NCBI RefSeq assembly: GCF_030815985.1
Contig: NZ_JAUSXM010000001.1
Span: 6,634,001 to 6,698,000 of the forward strand
Length of the DNA stretch: 64,000 nt
Source: Paenibacillus sp. W2I17
Lineage (GTDB): Bacteria > Bacillota > Bacilli > Paenibacillales > Paenibacillaceae
Reading direction: 5' to 3'
The notes under the pieces are model-generated. The model saw nothing but the letters and a program-made list of their open reading frames with translations, was not told the DNA's origin and did no database searches. Each line of letters starts with the position of its first letter. Position 1 is the stretch's first letter. Position numbers and translations under genes: made by a program. Positions 8,640 through 17,786 of the stretch are shown in pieces.

Positions 8640-8935
8640 ATGATAAGGATCAGTAGTAATTCCTGTACATAACAGAGAGCCGGCGGTTGGTGCAAGCCGG
8701 TTGACAGTGATTTGCGAACTCGCCTTGGAGAAATGCGGTGATTACACCATTCTGTTTAACCTGCTTGTATAAAGCTTGGGTTCAGGAATGGAAATCCGCA
8801 TCGGTTAACCGCCGTTACAGGTCCAAAGGGAGTGGATGACGAAGCACGTTCGTCCGCTAACTAGGGTGGTACCACGGGAATTCAACCTCTCGTCCCTAGC
8901 GCTGCAAACGCTACGGGATGCTGAGGTTTTTTTGT
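8640..8935 (+). ncRNA. T-box riboswitch (leucine specifier)
   Basis: A leader of about 300 bases that reads tRNA charging. Stem I features are present (AGAGAGCCGGCGG with pairing GCCGG). The specifier bulge reads CTC at 8719-8721, a leucine codon. The T-box sequence AGGGTGGTACCACGGG is at 8863-8878. A terminator follows, with stem AACCTC...GAGGTT around 8884-8928 and T-run 8927-8933. Uncharged tRNA-Leu pairing with the T-box would stabilise the antiterminator and switch on leuS. Confidence 0.95.
8884..8933 (+). terminator. T-box-controlled terminator before leuS
   Basis: The long stem is built from AACCTC/GAGGTT and the CGTCCCTAGCG/CGCTACGGGATG arms, closed by a run of T. It overlaps the T-box sequence, as expected for alternative antiterminator folding. 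Confidence 0.9.
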
Positions 8936-8978
8936 TGCAATTAAAGCTAAAGCGAATAACCTGAAGGAGGAACAATAG

Positions 8979-11423
8979 ATGAGTGAGAATAACCAGCCGA
9001 AACACGGCTATCAGCCACAAGTCATGGAAAAAAGTTGGCAGCAATACTGGGATGCAAATAAAACGTTTAAAACGGGTGAGGACCCTGCTAAACCGAAATT
9101 TTATGCACTGGATATGTTCCCTTATCCATCCGGTTCAGGTCTGCACGTAGGACATCCGGAAGGATATACGGCAACAGATATCGTTTCCCGATACAAACGT
9201 ATGCGCGGTTACAATGTATTGCACCCAATGGGTTGGGACGCTTTCGGTCTGCCTGCTGAGCAGCATGCACTGGATACAGGTGAACATCCACGAGATATTA
9301 CATTCCGTAATATTGACAATTTCCGTCGCCAGATCAAATCACTTGGTTTCTCCTATGACTGGGAGCGTGAGATCAGCACAACGGACCCTGAGTACTATAA
9401 ATGGACACAATGGATCTTTATCCAGTTGTACAATAAGGGCCTCGCTTATGTGGATGAAGTTGCAGTTAACTGGTGCGAAGCACTTGGAACGGTACTGGCT
9501 AATGAAGAGGTTATTGATGGTAAGAGTGAACGTGGAGGACATCCGGTTGTACGCAAACCGATGCGTCAGTGGGTCCTGAGAATTACCGAGTATGCAGAGC
9601 GTCTGTTGGAAGACCTGGAAGAGCTGGATTGGTCTGAAAGCATCAAGGATATGCAGCGCAACTGGATCGGTAAATCGACCGGTGCGGAAGTTGTATTTGC
9701 CATTGAGGGTCGCGAGGAAGTCATCAAGGTGTTCACCACCCGTGCGGACACATTGTTCGGTGCGAGCTTTGCAGTACTTGCTCCAGAACATGAATTGGTA
9801 GAAGCAATTACAACCGATGACCAACGTGAAGCGATTCAGGCTTATCAGGAGCAGGCTTCTCGTAAAAGTGATCTGGAACGTACAGATTTGGCCAAAGACA
9901 AAACAGGTGTATTCACTGGCGCTTATGCAATCAACCCTGTTAATGGTGCAAAACTGCCGATCTGGATTGCTGATTACGTTCTTGCAGGTTACGGTACAGG
10001 TGCGGTTATGGCAGTTCCGGGTCATGATGCACGTGACTGGGAATTTGCGAAGCAGTTCGGTCTGGATATCATCGAGGTTATTCAAGGTGGAGACGTTACA
10101 CAAGAGGCTTATTCCGGTGATGGCGCGCATGTGAATTCCGATTTCTTGAACGGACTGAACAATGAAGAAGCGGTTGCCAAGATGATTGCATGGCTGGAAG
10201 AGAACGGTAAAGGACAAGGGAAAGTAACCTATCGTCTGCGCGATTGGCTGTTCAGCCGTCAGCGTTACTGGGGTGAGCCAATCCCGATTCTGCATCTGGA
10301 AGACGGAACAATGAAGACCGTACCGGAGGATCAACTTCCACTGCTGCTGCCTGATATCGACCAGATCAAACCTTCGGGTACAGGAGAATCACCACTGGCG
10401 AATGTTACGGAGTGGGTGAATACGGTAGATCCGGAAACGGGAATGAAGGCACGTCGTGAGACCAACACCATGCCACAATGGGCGGGCAGCTGCTGGTATT
10501 ACCTGCGCTTTATCGATCCGCGCAATGACAAGGAACTGATCTCCAAGGAGAAACAGCAGCAGTGGCTGCCAGTTGATCTGTACATTGGCGGAGCAGAGCA
10601 CGCGGTGCTTCACTTGCTGTACGCTCGTTTCTGGCACAAAGTGCTGTATGATCTGGGTGTTGTGGAGACCAAAGAACCTTTCCACAAACTGGTGAACCAA
10701 GGTATGATCCTGGGTACCAATAATGAGAAAATGAGTAAATCCCGTGGTAATGTCATTAACCCGGATGAAATCGTGAATGAATTCGGTGCAGATACATTGC
10801 GTCTGTACGAGATGTTCATGGGACCATTGGAAGCGACAAAACCGTGGAATGCAAACGGGGTTGAAGGCATGCACCGCTTCCTGTCACGTGTATGGCGTCT
10901 CTTCATTAACGAAGACACAGGAGCCATCAATGACAAGATTACGGTGGACGGTGGAACGGATGAGTTCAAACGGACTGCTCACAAAACGATCAAAAAAGTT
11001 ACGGAAGATCTGGAACATCTGCGCTTCAACACATCCATCAGCCAGCTGATGATTTTCATCAACGATGCATACAAAGCCGATACACTGCCTCGTGAAGCGA
11101 TGGAGAACTTTGTACAGCTGTTGTCACCACTGGCACCGCATATGGCAGAGGAACTGTGGAGCCGTTTGGGTCATGAAGGTGGAATCTCTTACGTGGCTTG
11201 GCCTGAATATGATGAGTCCATGACAGTGGATGCGGAAGTAGAAATCGTTGTTCAGGTAAACGGTAAAATCGTAACTCGTGCTACAATCGCGAAGGATCTG
11301 GATGCACAGGGTATGCAGGACTTTACGATGGAGCTGGCACCTGTTAAGCAGGCGCTGGAAGGCAAGACCATTCGCAAGGTCATTGCCGTTCCAGGCAAGC
11401 TCGTTAATATTGTTGCCGGTTAA
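8979..11423 (+). CDS. leuS: Leucine--tRNA ligase
   Basis: A class I aminoacyl-tRNA synthetase that charges tRNA-Leu (814 aa, normal bacterial size). The HIGH motif is HVGH at residues 56-59 and the KMSKS motif is near residue 584. The CP1 editing domain lies between them, with the threonine-rich stretch [11 protein letters not shown] and the later [23 protein letters not shown] precedes the ATG. It is controlled by the T-box leader. Its last 20 bases overlap the 3' end of comER on the opposite strand. Confidence 0.98.
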   Translation: MSENNQPKHGYQPQVMEKSWQQYWDANKTFKTGEDPAKPKFYALDMFPYPSGSGLHVGHPEGYTATDIVSRYKRMRGYNVLHPMGWDAFGLPAEQHALDTGEHPRDITFRNIDNFRRQIKSLGFSYDWEREISTTDPEYYKWTQWIFIQLYNKGLAYVDEVAVNWCEALGTVLANEEVIDGKSERGGHPVVRKPMRQWVLRITEYAERLLEDLEELDWSESIKDMQRNWIGKSTGAEVVFAIEGREEVIKVFTTRADTLFGASFAVLAPEHELVEAITTDDQREAIQAYQEQASRKSDLERTDLAKDKTGVFTGAYAINPVNGAKLPIWIADYVLAGYGTGAVMAVPGHDARDWEFAKQFGLDIIEVIQGGDVTQEAYSGDGAHVNSDFLNGLNNEEAVAKMIAWLEENGKGQGKVTYRLRDWLFSRQRYWGEPIPILHLEDGTMKTVPEDQLPLLLPDIDQIKPSGTGESPLANVTEWVNTVDPETGMKARRETNTMPQWAGSCWYYLRFIDPRNDKELISKEKQQQWLPVDLYIGGAEHAVLHLLYARFWHKVLYDLGVVETKEPFHKLVNQGMILGTNNEKMSKSRGNVINPDEIVNEFGADTLRLYEMFMGPLEATKPWNANGVEGMHRFLSRVWRLFINEDTGAINDKITVDGGTDEFKRTAHKTIKKVTEDLEHLRFNTSISQLMIFINDAYKADTLPREAMENFVQLLSPLAPHMAEELWSRLGHEGGISYVAWPEYDESMTVDAEVEIVVQVNGKIVTRATIAKDLDAQGMQDFTMELAPVKQALEGKTIRKVIAVPGKLVNIVAG

Positions 11424-12249
11424 TCTCACCGGCTCGGAATAGTTCATCCAGCTTTAACAAATCTTCATCATATTTGTCATGTGTCGTGTGGATCAGGCTG
11501 TCGAAAACACCGTCGAGACTTACCTTCAGCAGTGCAAGTGCCTGAGCGGTAATACCGCCAGGTACAGCGACACGAGCCTGAAGCTCTTGCGGGGTGTATC
11601 CTCCTTCGGTGAGCAGCTTGCCTGTTCCCAGGAGCATTTCGCCAGCCAGAGCGCAGGCATCTGCCCTTTTGATGCCAGTCAGTTTCACGGCACTTTCGAT
11701 CCACTGTTCCAAAAAGAACGATATGAATGCAGGTCCGCAGCTGGAGAAGTCGGATGTAATTCGTGTACAGGCTTCATCCACTTGGTATGGCCTGCCTATA
11801 TGACTGAGCAGACTTTCCAACACAGCGCGGTCTTCACTGGTCATTCGTTCACCGTGTATGCACAGGGATGCTCCACTGCCGACTTGGTGTGTGACGCTGG
11901 GAATTACCTTGGAGACTTTGCAAGGAAGTGAAGATTCCAGATGTCGCAGCTGCACGGGACTGGTGATCGAGACAATTATATGATTGGGATTCACGACAGG
12001 CAGGATGTCGTCAATAACATGTTTGAATTCAAGCGGCTTCACGCACAGGAAGATGATATTACTTCGGATCACCGTTTCCCGATTGCTCTGGGATTCATGC
12101 AGACCGGGGTAACGGAGGGATAACTGACGTACTTTGGACGGGGTTCGATTGCTGGCCGCGATCTGCCGGGGCTCAAGTGCACCCGATTGGATCAGGGCAT
12201 AGATTAGCAGGCTGCCCATGCTGCCGGTTCCGATAAATCCAACCTTCAT
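11404..12249 (-). CDS. comER: ComER, pyrroline-5-carboxylate reductase-like protein
   Basis: A 281-aa protein related to ProC, with an N-terminal dinucleotide-binding site (GFIGTGSMG at residues 4-12) and the C-terminal ProC dimerisation region ([13 protein letters not shown], then [13 protein letters not shown]). It lies divergently upstream of comEA, as comER does in Bacilli. The start at 12249 follows GAAAGGAGG; the frame is open further upstream but without a ribosome binding site. In B. subtilis comER is not needed for transformation. In other Bacilli a link to sporulation has been reported. It converges on leuS with a 20-base overlap and no obvious terminator. Confidence 0.9.
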   Translation of the reverse strand: MKVGFIGTGSMGSLLIYALIQSGALEPRQIAASNRTPSKVRQLSLRYPGLHESQSNRETVIRSNIIFLCVKPLEFKHVIDDILPVVNPNHIIVSITSPVQLRHLESSLPCKVSKVIPSVTHQVGSGASLCIHGERMTSEDRAVLESLLSHIGRPYQVDEACTRITSDFSSCGPAFISFFLEQWIESAVKLTGIKRADACALAGEMLLGTGKLLTEGGYTPQELQARVAVPGGITAQALALLKVSLDGVFDSLIHTTHDKYDEDLLKLDELFRAGEINRQQY

Positions 12250-12434
12250 TGTTTCAGGCCTCCTTTCATGCTTTACGGTACTGGCGCAGTTCATTCCCTC
12301 TATTCTATGCGTGAGGACCTGTTTCACATGACATGAAAAATGAACAACTTGTTTCATCAGGAAAGTACAACGGTTCGGAAGCACCGCCCGTGTTCGAAAT
12401 GAATGATTTTGAATTCAGGGAGAGGTGTGGAAGA

Positions 12435-13070
12435 ATGAGATGGAATAAAGGAATGACCATTGCTGCTGCGGTGGTTGGAAGTATACTTATATTATGGTCG
12501 GGCAAAAGTGAACAACCACCTAGTGGCTGGGAACCCTTGCAGCTCGGCACCGAGAAGCCGACGATAGAGCAGGAACTCCCTGTTGTACAGTCGGCTACTT
12601 CGGTTCAGGGCAATACAGGAGTATCTTCGGGAGCGGATGCAAGAGGGATGCAGACTGGGAATGAGGCAAAGGCAGAAGAGTCTAAAGAGCTTGCGAGCGT
12701 TGGGGTTGAAGGTGATTCGGGAGTTCGAACTCCAAATCAGACGAACGATAATCCTTCAGATGCTGCTACTTCGATTGAACCAGTGACGCAAAGTACGAAT
12801 TCGAATCCATCGGTTACCTCCGAGACGGGCTCGAAGAGTAATCCACCTGTAGTTCGTGAGGAAGCTGGCGACAATGGCAAGATTGATGTGAATACCGCTC
12901 CTGTCTCCAAGCTTATAGAGCTTCCCGGAATTGGGGAGAAGAAAGCTCAAGCTATTGTCGATTATCGGAATACACATGGTCCTTTTGCAAAAGTTAGTGA
13001 TCTGACAAAGGTCAAAGGAATTGGCATGAAGATGCTGGAGAAGATGGCACCGTATGTGCAGATCCGGTAA
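12435..13070 (+). CDS. comEA: Competence protein ComEA (helix-hairpin-helix)
   Basis: A membrane-anchored DNA receptor for transformation (211 aa). One N-terminal membrane segment (about residues 6-24) is followed by a long Ser/Thr/Glu-rich linker (about 30-145) and a C-terminal double helix-hairpin-helix (KIDVNTAPVSKLIELPGIG, then KVKGIGMKMLEKM) that binds double-stranded DNA. I see no SLBB domain such as the B. subtilis protein has before the linker. ATG 12435 has GAGGTG seven bases upstream. An in-frame ATG at 12333 would add 34 residues before the membrane segment but has no good site. Confidence 0.88.
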   Translation: MRWNKGMTIAAAVVGSILILWSGKSEQPPSGWEPLQLGTEKPTIEQELPVVQSATSVQGNTGVSSGADARGMQTGNEAKAEESKELASVGVEGDSGVRTPNQTNDNPSDAATSIEPVTQSTNSNPSVTSETGSKSNPPVVREEAGDNGKIDVNTAPVSKLIELPGIGEKKAQAIVDYRNTHGPFAKVSDLTKVKGIGMKMLEKMAPYVQIR

Positions 13071-13110
13071 TATTAGAATAAAAAAATGTGTTGAGCGGGA
13101 GGAAAGCAGC

Positions 13111-13629
13111 ATGAGTACAGAGGTACGCAAGGACTGGGATACGTATTTTATGGACATCGCGTATATGGTTTCCACCCGTTCCCGCTGTTCGCGTCGTCAT
13201 GTGGGTGCCGTTCTTGTTCAGGGAAAGAAACTGCTGGGAACAGCCTATAATGGTGCACCCACCGGCGTCCCGGATTGTTCTGAAGCAGGTTGCATGATAT
13301 CGGAAGAGTATGAGTTGGTCGTGACCGATGGGCAAGAAGAAATGGTGAAAAAGCAACGATGCATTCGCACAATCCATGCGGAGCAAAATTTGCTTTTATT
13401 CACAGATCGAATCGACCGCGAAGGCTCGTCCGTGTATGTGACTGACGAACCGTGCTGGACATGTGCCAATATGCTGGCGAATAGCGGGATAACAGAAATC
13501 GTGTTTCATCGTTCTTATCCTAAAGATACCGGCAAGGTTACAAATATGATAGAACAGAAGGGAATAACATTCCGCAGGCTGGAGAATTACCAGCCCCCGC
13601 GGGAAACGATGATGACTGTGAGCAATTAA
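13111..13629 (+). CDS. comEB: ComEB, dCMP deaminase family protein
   Basis: A zinc-dependent deoxycytidylate deaminase (172 aa) supplying dUMP for thymidylate synthesis. The zinc ligands are in IHAEQN and PCWTCANM, with the substrate-binding RCSRRHVGAV segment before them. It lies between comEA and comEC, as in B. subtilis, where it is not itself essential for DNA uptake. GGGAGGAAAG precedes the ATG at 13111. Upstream in-frame codons overlap the comEA end and are not conserved. Confidence 0.93.
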   Translation: MSTEVRKDWDTYFMDIAYMVSTRSRCSRRHVGAVLVQGKKLLGTAYNGAPTGVPDCSEAGCMISEEYELVVTDGQEEMVKKQRCIRTIHAEQNLLLFTDRIDREGSSVYVTDEPCWTCANMLANSGITEIVFHRSYPKDTGKVTNMIEQKGITFRRLENYQPPRETMMTVSN

Positions 13630-13657
13630 TGTAAATATGGTCGAATACGTGAGGGAG

Positions 13658-13697
13658 AACCTCCGGCAAGCCTGAATTGGCTTTCCGGGGGTTTTTC
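13658..13697 (+). terminator. Terminator or attenuator between comEB and comEC
   Basis: A 15-bp stem with one mismatch and one G-U pair (13658-13672 with 13679-13693), a 6-base loop and a T-run. It lies only 35 bases before comEC, so comEC is either read through or has its own promoter. Confidence 0.8.
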
Positions 13698-13731
13698 TGC
13701 GTTCAACGGGTGAAATGAAGGAGGGGGAGAA

Positions 13732-16599
13732 ATGAAAGGCAGACCGTTATTAAGTTTTACGATTTGTTGGTTGTGTGGGAGCGGGATAGCATGTGCGTTA
13801 ACAGGCTGGATGTTAATCTGGGGGTTAATTGGAGCTCTGGCATGTCTGCCACTTTTACTTCGTTTTATGGATGTGCGTGGATGGTCTGTTTTATTTTTAC
13901 TCGCTGCCTTTATTGGAGGCGCTGTACATTGGGAGTGGAATGACGCACGCAATCATAGCAGTCTGCCGGAGACCATGCATATCGCTGCTCATGAGTTGGA
14001 CGGATGGCCAGCTGAAATTCAGGGTGAGCTGGTGTCAGATATACGCATTGATGGAGATCGGGCTGACTTTAAGATTCAGATGTCTTCGATATTGGCAACA
14101 TCGGATTCGTCAGCAGATGCAGATCTGACAGCATCATCTGCATTCAACATAGATGAACAATTGATGGTACAAGTCAGACTGTTGGAGGAAGAAGAACAAC
14201 AGGTAGCAGCGGGCTGGAAGAGGGGCGATTTGATTACGCTTAATGGTTCTTTTGTCCTTCCTGGTGAAGCCAGGAACTTTGGCGGGTTTGATTATCGCAG
14301 TTACTTGCGCACCCTGCATATCCACTGGTTGTTCAAAGTGAAAGGAGCCAGTTCGGTAACAGCAGTTGCTCCTGAGGGACTTGGACAATATAACATACTA
14401 AGGTGGACGGATTGGACTAGGCATAAGTTGGGCTCGGCGGTTGAGCAATTATTTCCAGAGCCTCATGCAGGATATATGAAGGGGCTTATTATCGGGATGG
14501 CTACTGATATCGATCCAGGTACCTATGGTCAGTTTTCACAACTGGGTCTAACGCATATCCTGGCAATATCCGGGACCCATGTCGCTGTATATGTAGCTTC
14601 TCTGCTTCTTATTCTATCCTGGCTAAGGCTTACCAGAGAGACGGCACTTACGATTGTTCTGATCCTGGTGCCAGCTTATGTACTGTTATCCGGAGGTTCA
14701 CCTTCAGTGATTCGGGCAGGAATGATGTCCATGATTGGATTGTATATGGCACGTCGTGGTCTCGCCAGAGACGGCCTTCAGATGATTAGTGCAGCAGCGT
14801 TGTTGATGATGTGGTGGGATCCTTACTTTTTGCTAAGCGTGAGCTTCCAGTTATCCTTTCTCGTGACCGCAGGTTTGATGATCTACATGCCATTAATTAA
14901 CCGGCTGTTCAGCGGCTGGCCGAAATCTCTGGCTGCAACGGCATCCGTTACCGTGACCGCTCAGCTGATTTCGTTCCCAGTAACCATTTTGTATTTCAAC
15001 CAGTTCTCACTACTCTCATTTGTAGCTAACTTTCTGCTGGTTTCTTTGATCAGTGCTATTGTATTACCTCTGGGGACGGTCGCCATGTTATTGTCATTCA
15101 TATGGGTTCCCTTGGCGAAACCTCTCGCATGGATTGCGATGCAACTGAATCAACTGACATTTATAAGCGTGGAGTGGATGAACAGCCTGCCAGGTTTTGT
15201 GTTGATCTGGGCAACACCGCCCTTGTTATGGATTGCCGCATATTATGCTGTGTTGTATGCCTTACTCTACCTGTTGCATCGTGGCAATGGTGAGCAGCAA
15301 GAAACAGCGTTTGTTGAGGAAGAGACGGCTCCTCTTGTGAGGGGACAACCTTCAGTTTCAATGGCGAATATGGGCATTCGCTCTTCGGTGTCTACGGTGG
15401 CACAAGATCAAGGTAAGAACCGTGTAGATGGAAAAGAAACTTCATTAACGACATTAGGAGCCAGTATTGCCTGGCCGGAATATACAAGTGCATTTACCGC
15501 ACGAGGTGCAGGTTATTATTCAAGTGAACGAATGAGTAAAGCTCAGCAATGGTTTTGCGGGTTGCTCGCTATCAGCTTTATTGCTGGATTGTGGTGGGCA
15601 TATCAGACTCCCAAGCCTGCTGGAACCGGCATCGTGCAGTTTTTGGATATTGGTCAGGGAGACAGCACATTGATTACAACCCCGGAAGGCAAACACATTC
15701 TGGTGGATGGCGGGGGAACAGTTAGTTTTGGGAACACCGAACAATCTTGGAAAACAAGACGTGATCCGTATGAGGTAGGTGCCAAGGTGGTTGTTCCTTT
15801 ATTGAAAAAGAGAGGTATCCATCAACTGGACGCTGTCATTGTAACGCATGCTGACCAGGATCATGCCGGAGGACTACAGGCTGTGCTGGAACAGATTCCG
15901 GTTAAACGTTTCATGTTTAATGGAACGACCAGCGGTAAGGATAACTTTGAAAAGTTACTGGACACAGCCATGGAACAGAAAATTCCTCTGTACGCCATTC
16001 AGCAGGGCATGTCCTATAAGGCTGATAAGCAGACAAGTTTACATTTTATAGCTCCGGATCTGGCACATATGGATGCGAATGTATCGGGCAGTTTGCCTGT
16101 ATCTGAACATCAGAATCATGATTCCGTTGTCTTTTTGCTGGAAATGGCCGGGACTTCCATGTTGTTCACCGGGGATATGGATGCTGCGGCCGAGCAGGAC
16201 CTGCTCTATATGATTCAGGATGGCTCGTTGGCTGCCCAGTTTGAACAGAAAGGTGCAGATATTGGAGTTACAGAGGGAGTTGTACAAAGGGTACTTACCC
16301 GCCCGCTGCAGGTTAATTTAAATGATGCTTCAGCATTTGTCTCCATTGACGTTCTAAAGGTCGCTCATCATGGTAGTAAAACGTCGTCCACTGAAGCCTG
16401 GCTCCAATACTGGAACGCCAAAACCGCTGTGATATCTGCAGGAGTTAACAATACATATGGGCATCCCAATCCGGGAGTGATGGAACGTCTGGAAGCTACC
16501 GGGTCAGAGATTTATCGGACAGATCAGATGGGCGAGGTTCAGATGAGAGTGAAAGATGGGAAGATTGATATCCGGTACAAGTTGGTTGGAATTGAGTGA
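13732..16599 (+). CDS. comEC: ComEC/Rec2 DNA internalisation channel protein
   Basis: The membrane channel that carries single-stranded DNA into the cell during transformation (955 aa). The layout is N-terminal membrane segments, a DUF4131-type OB region, the multi-helix Competence domain (LAISGTHVAVYVASLLL) and a C-terminal metallo-beta-lactamase domain (QGDSTLI, then THADQDHAGG and AHHGSKTSS). Two segments look like poorly conserved insertions: a polar linker at about 515-605 between the membrane and lactamase parts, and about 840-877 within the lactamase domain. It makes the protein longer than the usual 750-800 residues. GAAGGAGGGGG precedes the ATG. Confidence 0.95.
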   Translation: MKGRPLLSFTICWLCGSGIACALTGWMLIWGLIGALACLPLLLRFMDVRGWSVLFLLAAFIGGAVHWEWNDARNHSSLPETMHIAAHELDGWPAEIQGELVSDIRIDGDRADFKIQMSSILATSDSSADADLTASSAFNIDEQLMVQVRLLEEEEQQVAAGWKRGDLITLNGSFVLPGEARNFGGFDYRSYLRTLHIHWLFKVKGASSVTAVAPEGLGQYNILRWTDWTRHKLGSAVEQLFPEPHAGYMKGLIIGMATDIDPGTYGQFSQLGLTHILAISGTHVAVYVASLLLILSWLRLTRETALTIVLILVPAYVLLSGGSPSVIRAGMMSMIGLYMARRGLARDGLQMISAAALLMMWWDPYFLLSVSFQLSFLVTAGLMIYMPLINRLFSGWPKSLAATASVTVTAQLISFPVTILYFNQFSLLSFVANFLLVSLISAIVLPLGTVAMLLSFIWVPLAKPLAWIAMQLNQLTFISVEWMNSLPGFVLIWATPPLLWIAAYYAVLYALLYLLHRGNGEQQETAFVEEETAPLVRGQPSVSMANMGIRSSVSTVAQDQGKNRVDGKETSLTTLGASIAWPEYTSAFTARGAGYYSSERMSKAQQWFCGLLAISFIAGLWWAYQTPKPAGTGIVQFLDIGQGDSTLITTPEGKHILVDGGGTVSFGNTEQSWKTRRDPYEVGAKVVVPLLKKRGIHQLDAVIVTHADQDHAGGLQAVLEQIPVKRFMFNGTTSGKDNFEKLLDTAMEQKIPLYAIQQGMSYKADKQTSLHFIAPDLAHMDANVSGSLPVSEHQNHDSVVFLLEMAGTSMLFTGDMDAAAEQDLLYMIQDGSLAAQFEQKGADIGVTEGVVQRVLTRPLQVNLNDASAFVSIDVLKVAHHGSKTSSTEAWLQYWNAKTAVISAGVNNTYGHPNPGVMERLEATGSEIYRTDQMGEVQMRVKDGKIDIRYKLVGIE

Positions 16600-16614
16600 C
16601 GGCACGCGATCTAT

Positions 16615-17067
16615 TTATCGGTGTGAAGATGAGTGAAGAAAACTCCGATTTAATACCAACTGGAAGGTTAAAAAGACAAGAGAACATACAACAATGTGGA
16701 TAGTCTGAGCGGAAAAAGTAGTGAAGTTACGTGTAAATATCGAGTAGATAATCCCACCTATGAAGCCTAATAGACCATATGCAACGATTGCAACGAGCAA
16801 TCTTTTATACGTATTATCTTTTTTTCTGTATAAAAGTAATCCATCCACCAATATAGAAAGTGGCGTAAGTAAGAAAAGTAAAATAGCGAGGTTAATCAAT
16901 AATCCAACCGCAAATTTATACCCGAATGAATAATAGTAAGTATTCTCTAATCTTTCATCTATAGGGACATAGTGATATATCCCCATTGCAAGTGAAATGA
17001 GAACTGCAGTTAATACAGCTGCAACTATTTTTCCGCGCGGCCTATTGATTCTATGGGTGTTTGTCAT
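16615..17067 (-). CDS. Hypothetical four-helix membrane protein
   Basis: I do not recognise this 150-aa protein. It has four predicted membrane segments (about residues 14-32, 50-75, 89-110 and 118-140), a basic N-terminus and a Ser/His-rich tail. The start at 17067 is supported by GGGAGG eleven bases upstream. Base composition is AT-richer than the neighbouring com genes. It is convergent with comEC, and no clear terminator separates them. The small membrane protein upstream on the same strand (17328-17507) may belong to the same small accessory group. Confidence 0.65.
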   Translation of the reverse strand: MTNTHRINRPRGKIVAAVLTAVLISLAMGIYHYVPIDERLENTYYYSFGYKFAVGLLINLAILLFLLTPLSILVDGLLLYRKKDNTYKRLLVAIVAYGLLGFIGGIIYSIFTRNFTTFSAQTIHIVVCSLVFLTFQLVLNRSFLHSSSHR

Positions 17068-17202
17068 TTAAATATTGACCTCCCTAAATAACTATATTCA
17101 ACAAGAGATAGGCTAAAGGAGTTACTATATTTTAACATACACAGGCTTAGAAAGAATGAGTGAGGGACATTGAGAAAGTAGTACTTGGTTGACCAATAAC
17201 AG

Positions 17203-17230
17203 AAAAAAGTCGTTCCGCTGCGAACGACTT
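17203..17230 (-). terminator. Minus-strand terminator after the 59-aa membrane peptide
   Basis: AAGTCGTTC (17207-17215) pairs with GAACGACTT (17222-17230). Read on the minus strand it is followed by a run of T. It lies about 100 bases after the stop of the small gene at 17328-17507. On the plus strand the run after the stem is weaker. Confidence 0.7.
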
Positions 17231-17327
17231 CTTCTTGAATTGCATGATAATAACACATTTCAATCGTTATGCGTTATGAGGATAGTTTGGCTGTCAGTTA
17301 GTAAAGTTGACTAGGGAGGAACTACTC

Positions 17328-17507
17328 TCACTCTCTTGCTTTTGAGATACTAATCGGCAAGCTAATTATAGTTGCGCTGAATAAGTTTAGTATGTGATCA
17401 ATTTGATCCCAACTTTTATGCCCTATTATCATATTAAATGCAATGAATAAAGTACTACTGAGTAGAAAGAATCCAAGGAAGTATTTGAAAAATATTTTTA
17501 GATTCAT
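17328..17507 (-). CDS. Small hydrophobic protein of 59 aa
   Basis: A short open frame beginning MNLKIFFKYFLGFFLL, with two hydrophobic stretches (about residues 5-27 and 38-53) around a polar loop (GHKSWDQIDH). GGGAG lies five bases before the ATG, and a minus-strand terminator follows at 17203-17230. These support a real gene despite its size. I recognise no family. It lies upstream of another small membrane protein on the same strand. Confidence 0.55.
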   Translation of the reverse strand: MNLKIFFKYFLGFFLLSSTLFIAFNMIIGHKSWDQIDHILNLFSATIISLPISISKARE

Positions 17508-17786
17508 TTAGTCTCCCGCATATCCATTTAGAAGTTTGTTACGGTTGCACGCCCTATTTCGTTTGTAATATGTTTTCTATTTTAGATTATTAAATGCAAT
17601 CATTTGTTTTTGGTTTGTTGGATATATGTAAAAAAATGTTTTCTGTTGCGGTTTTATTAGTGTTAAGTAATTTTCGTTGCAGGATTATGGTTATTTTTAC
17701 CGAATAATAGTTAGGCCCACCTTAGAGGAGGGATAGAGATACTTAGGGATCGTAGCACTATACATAATAATGAGGGGATCAAGAAA
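17508..17786. other. AT-rich leader region before the stalk-domain gene
   Basis: This gap separates two divergent genes and is rich in A and T. I see no open frame of note and could not fix a promoter pair. GAGGGGATC just before 17787 is the ribosome binding site of the next gene. Confidence 0.4.

Noticed and set aside
9339..10334. Minus-strand open frame of 331 codons within leuS
   Set aside because: Antisense of a well-supported leuS reading frame, Cys- and Thr-rich, without a ribosome binding site.
17064..17258. 64-codon minus-strand frame upstream of the membrane protein gene
   Set aside because: It runs through the terminator hairpin at 17203-17230 and lacks a plausible start site.
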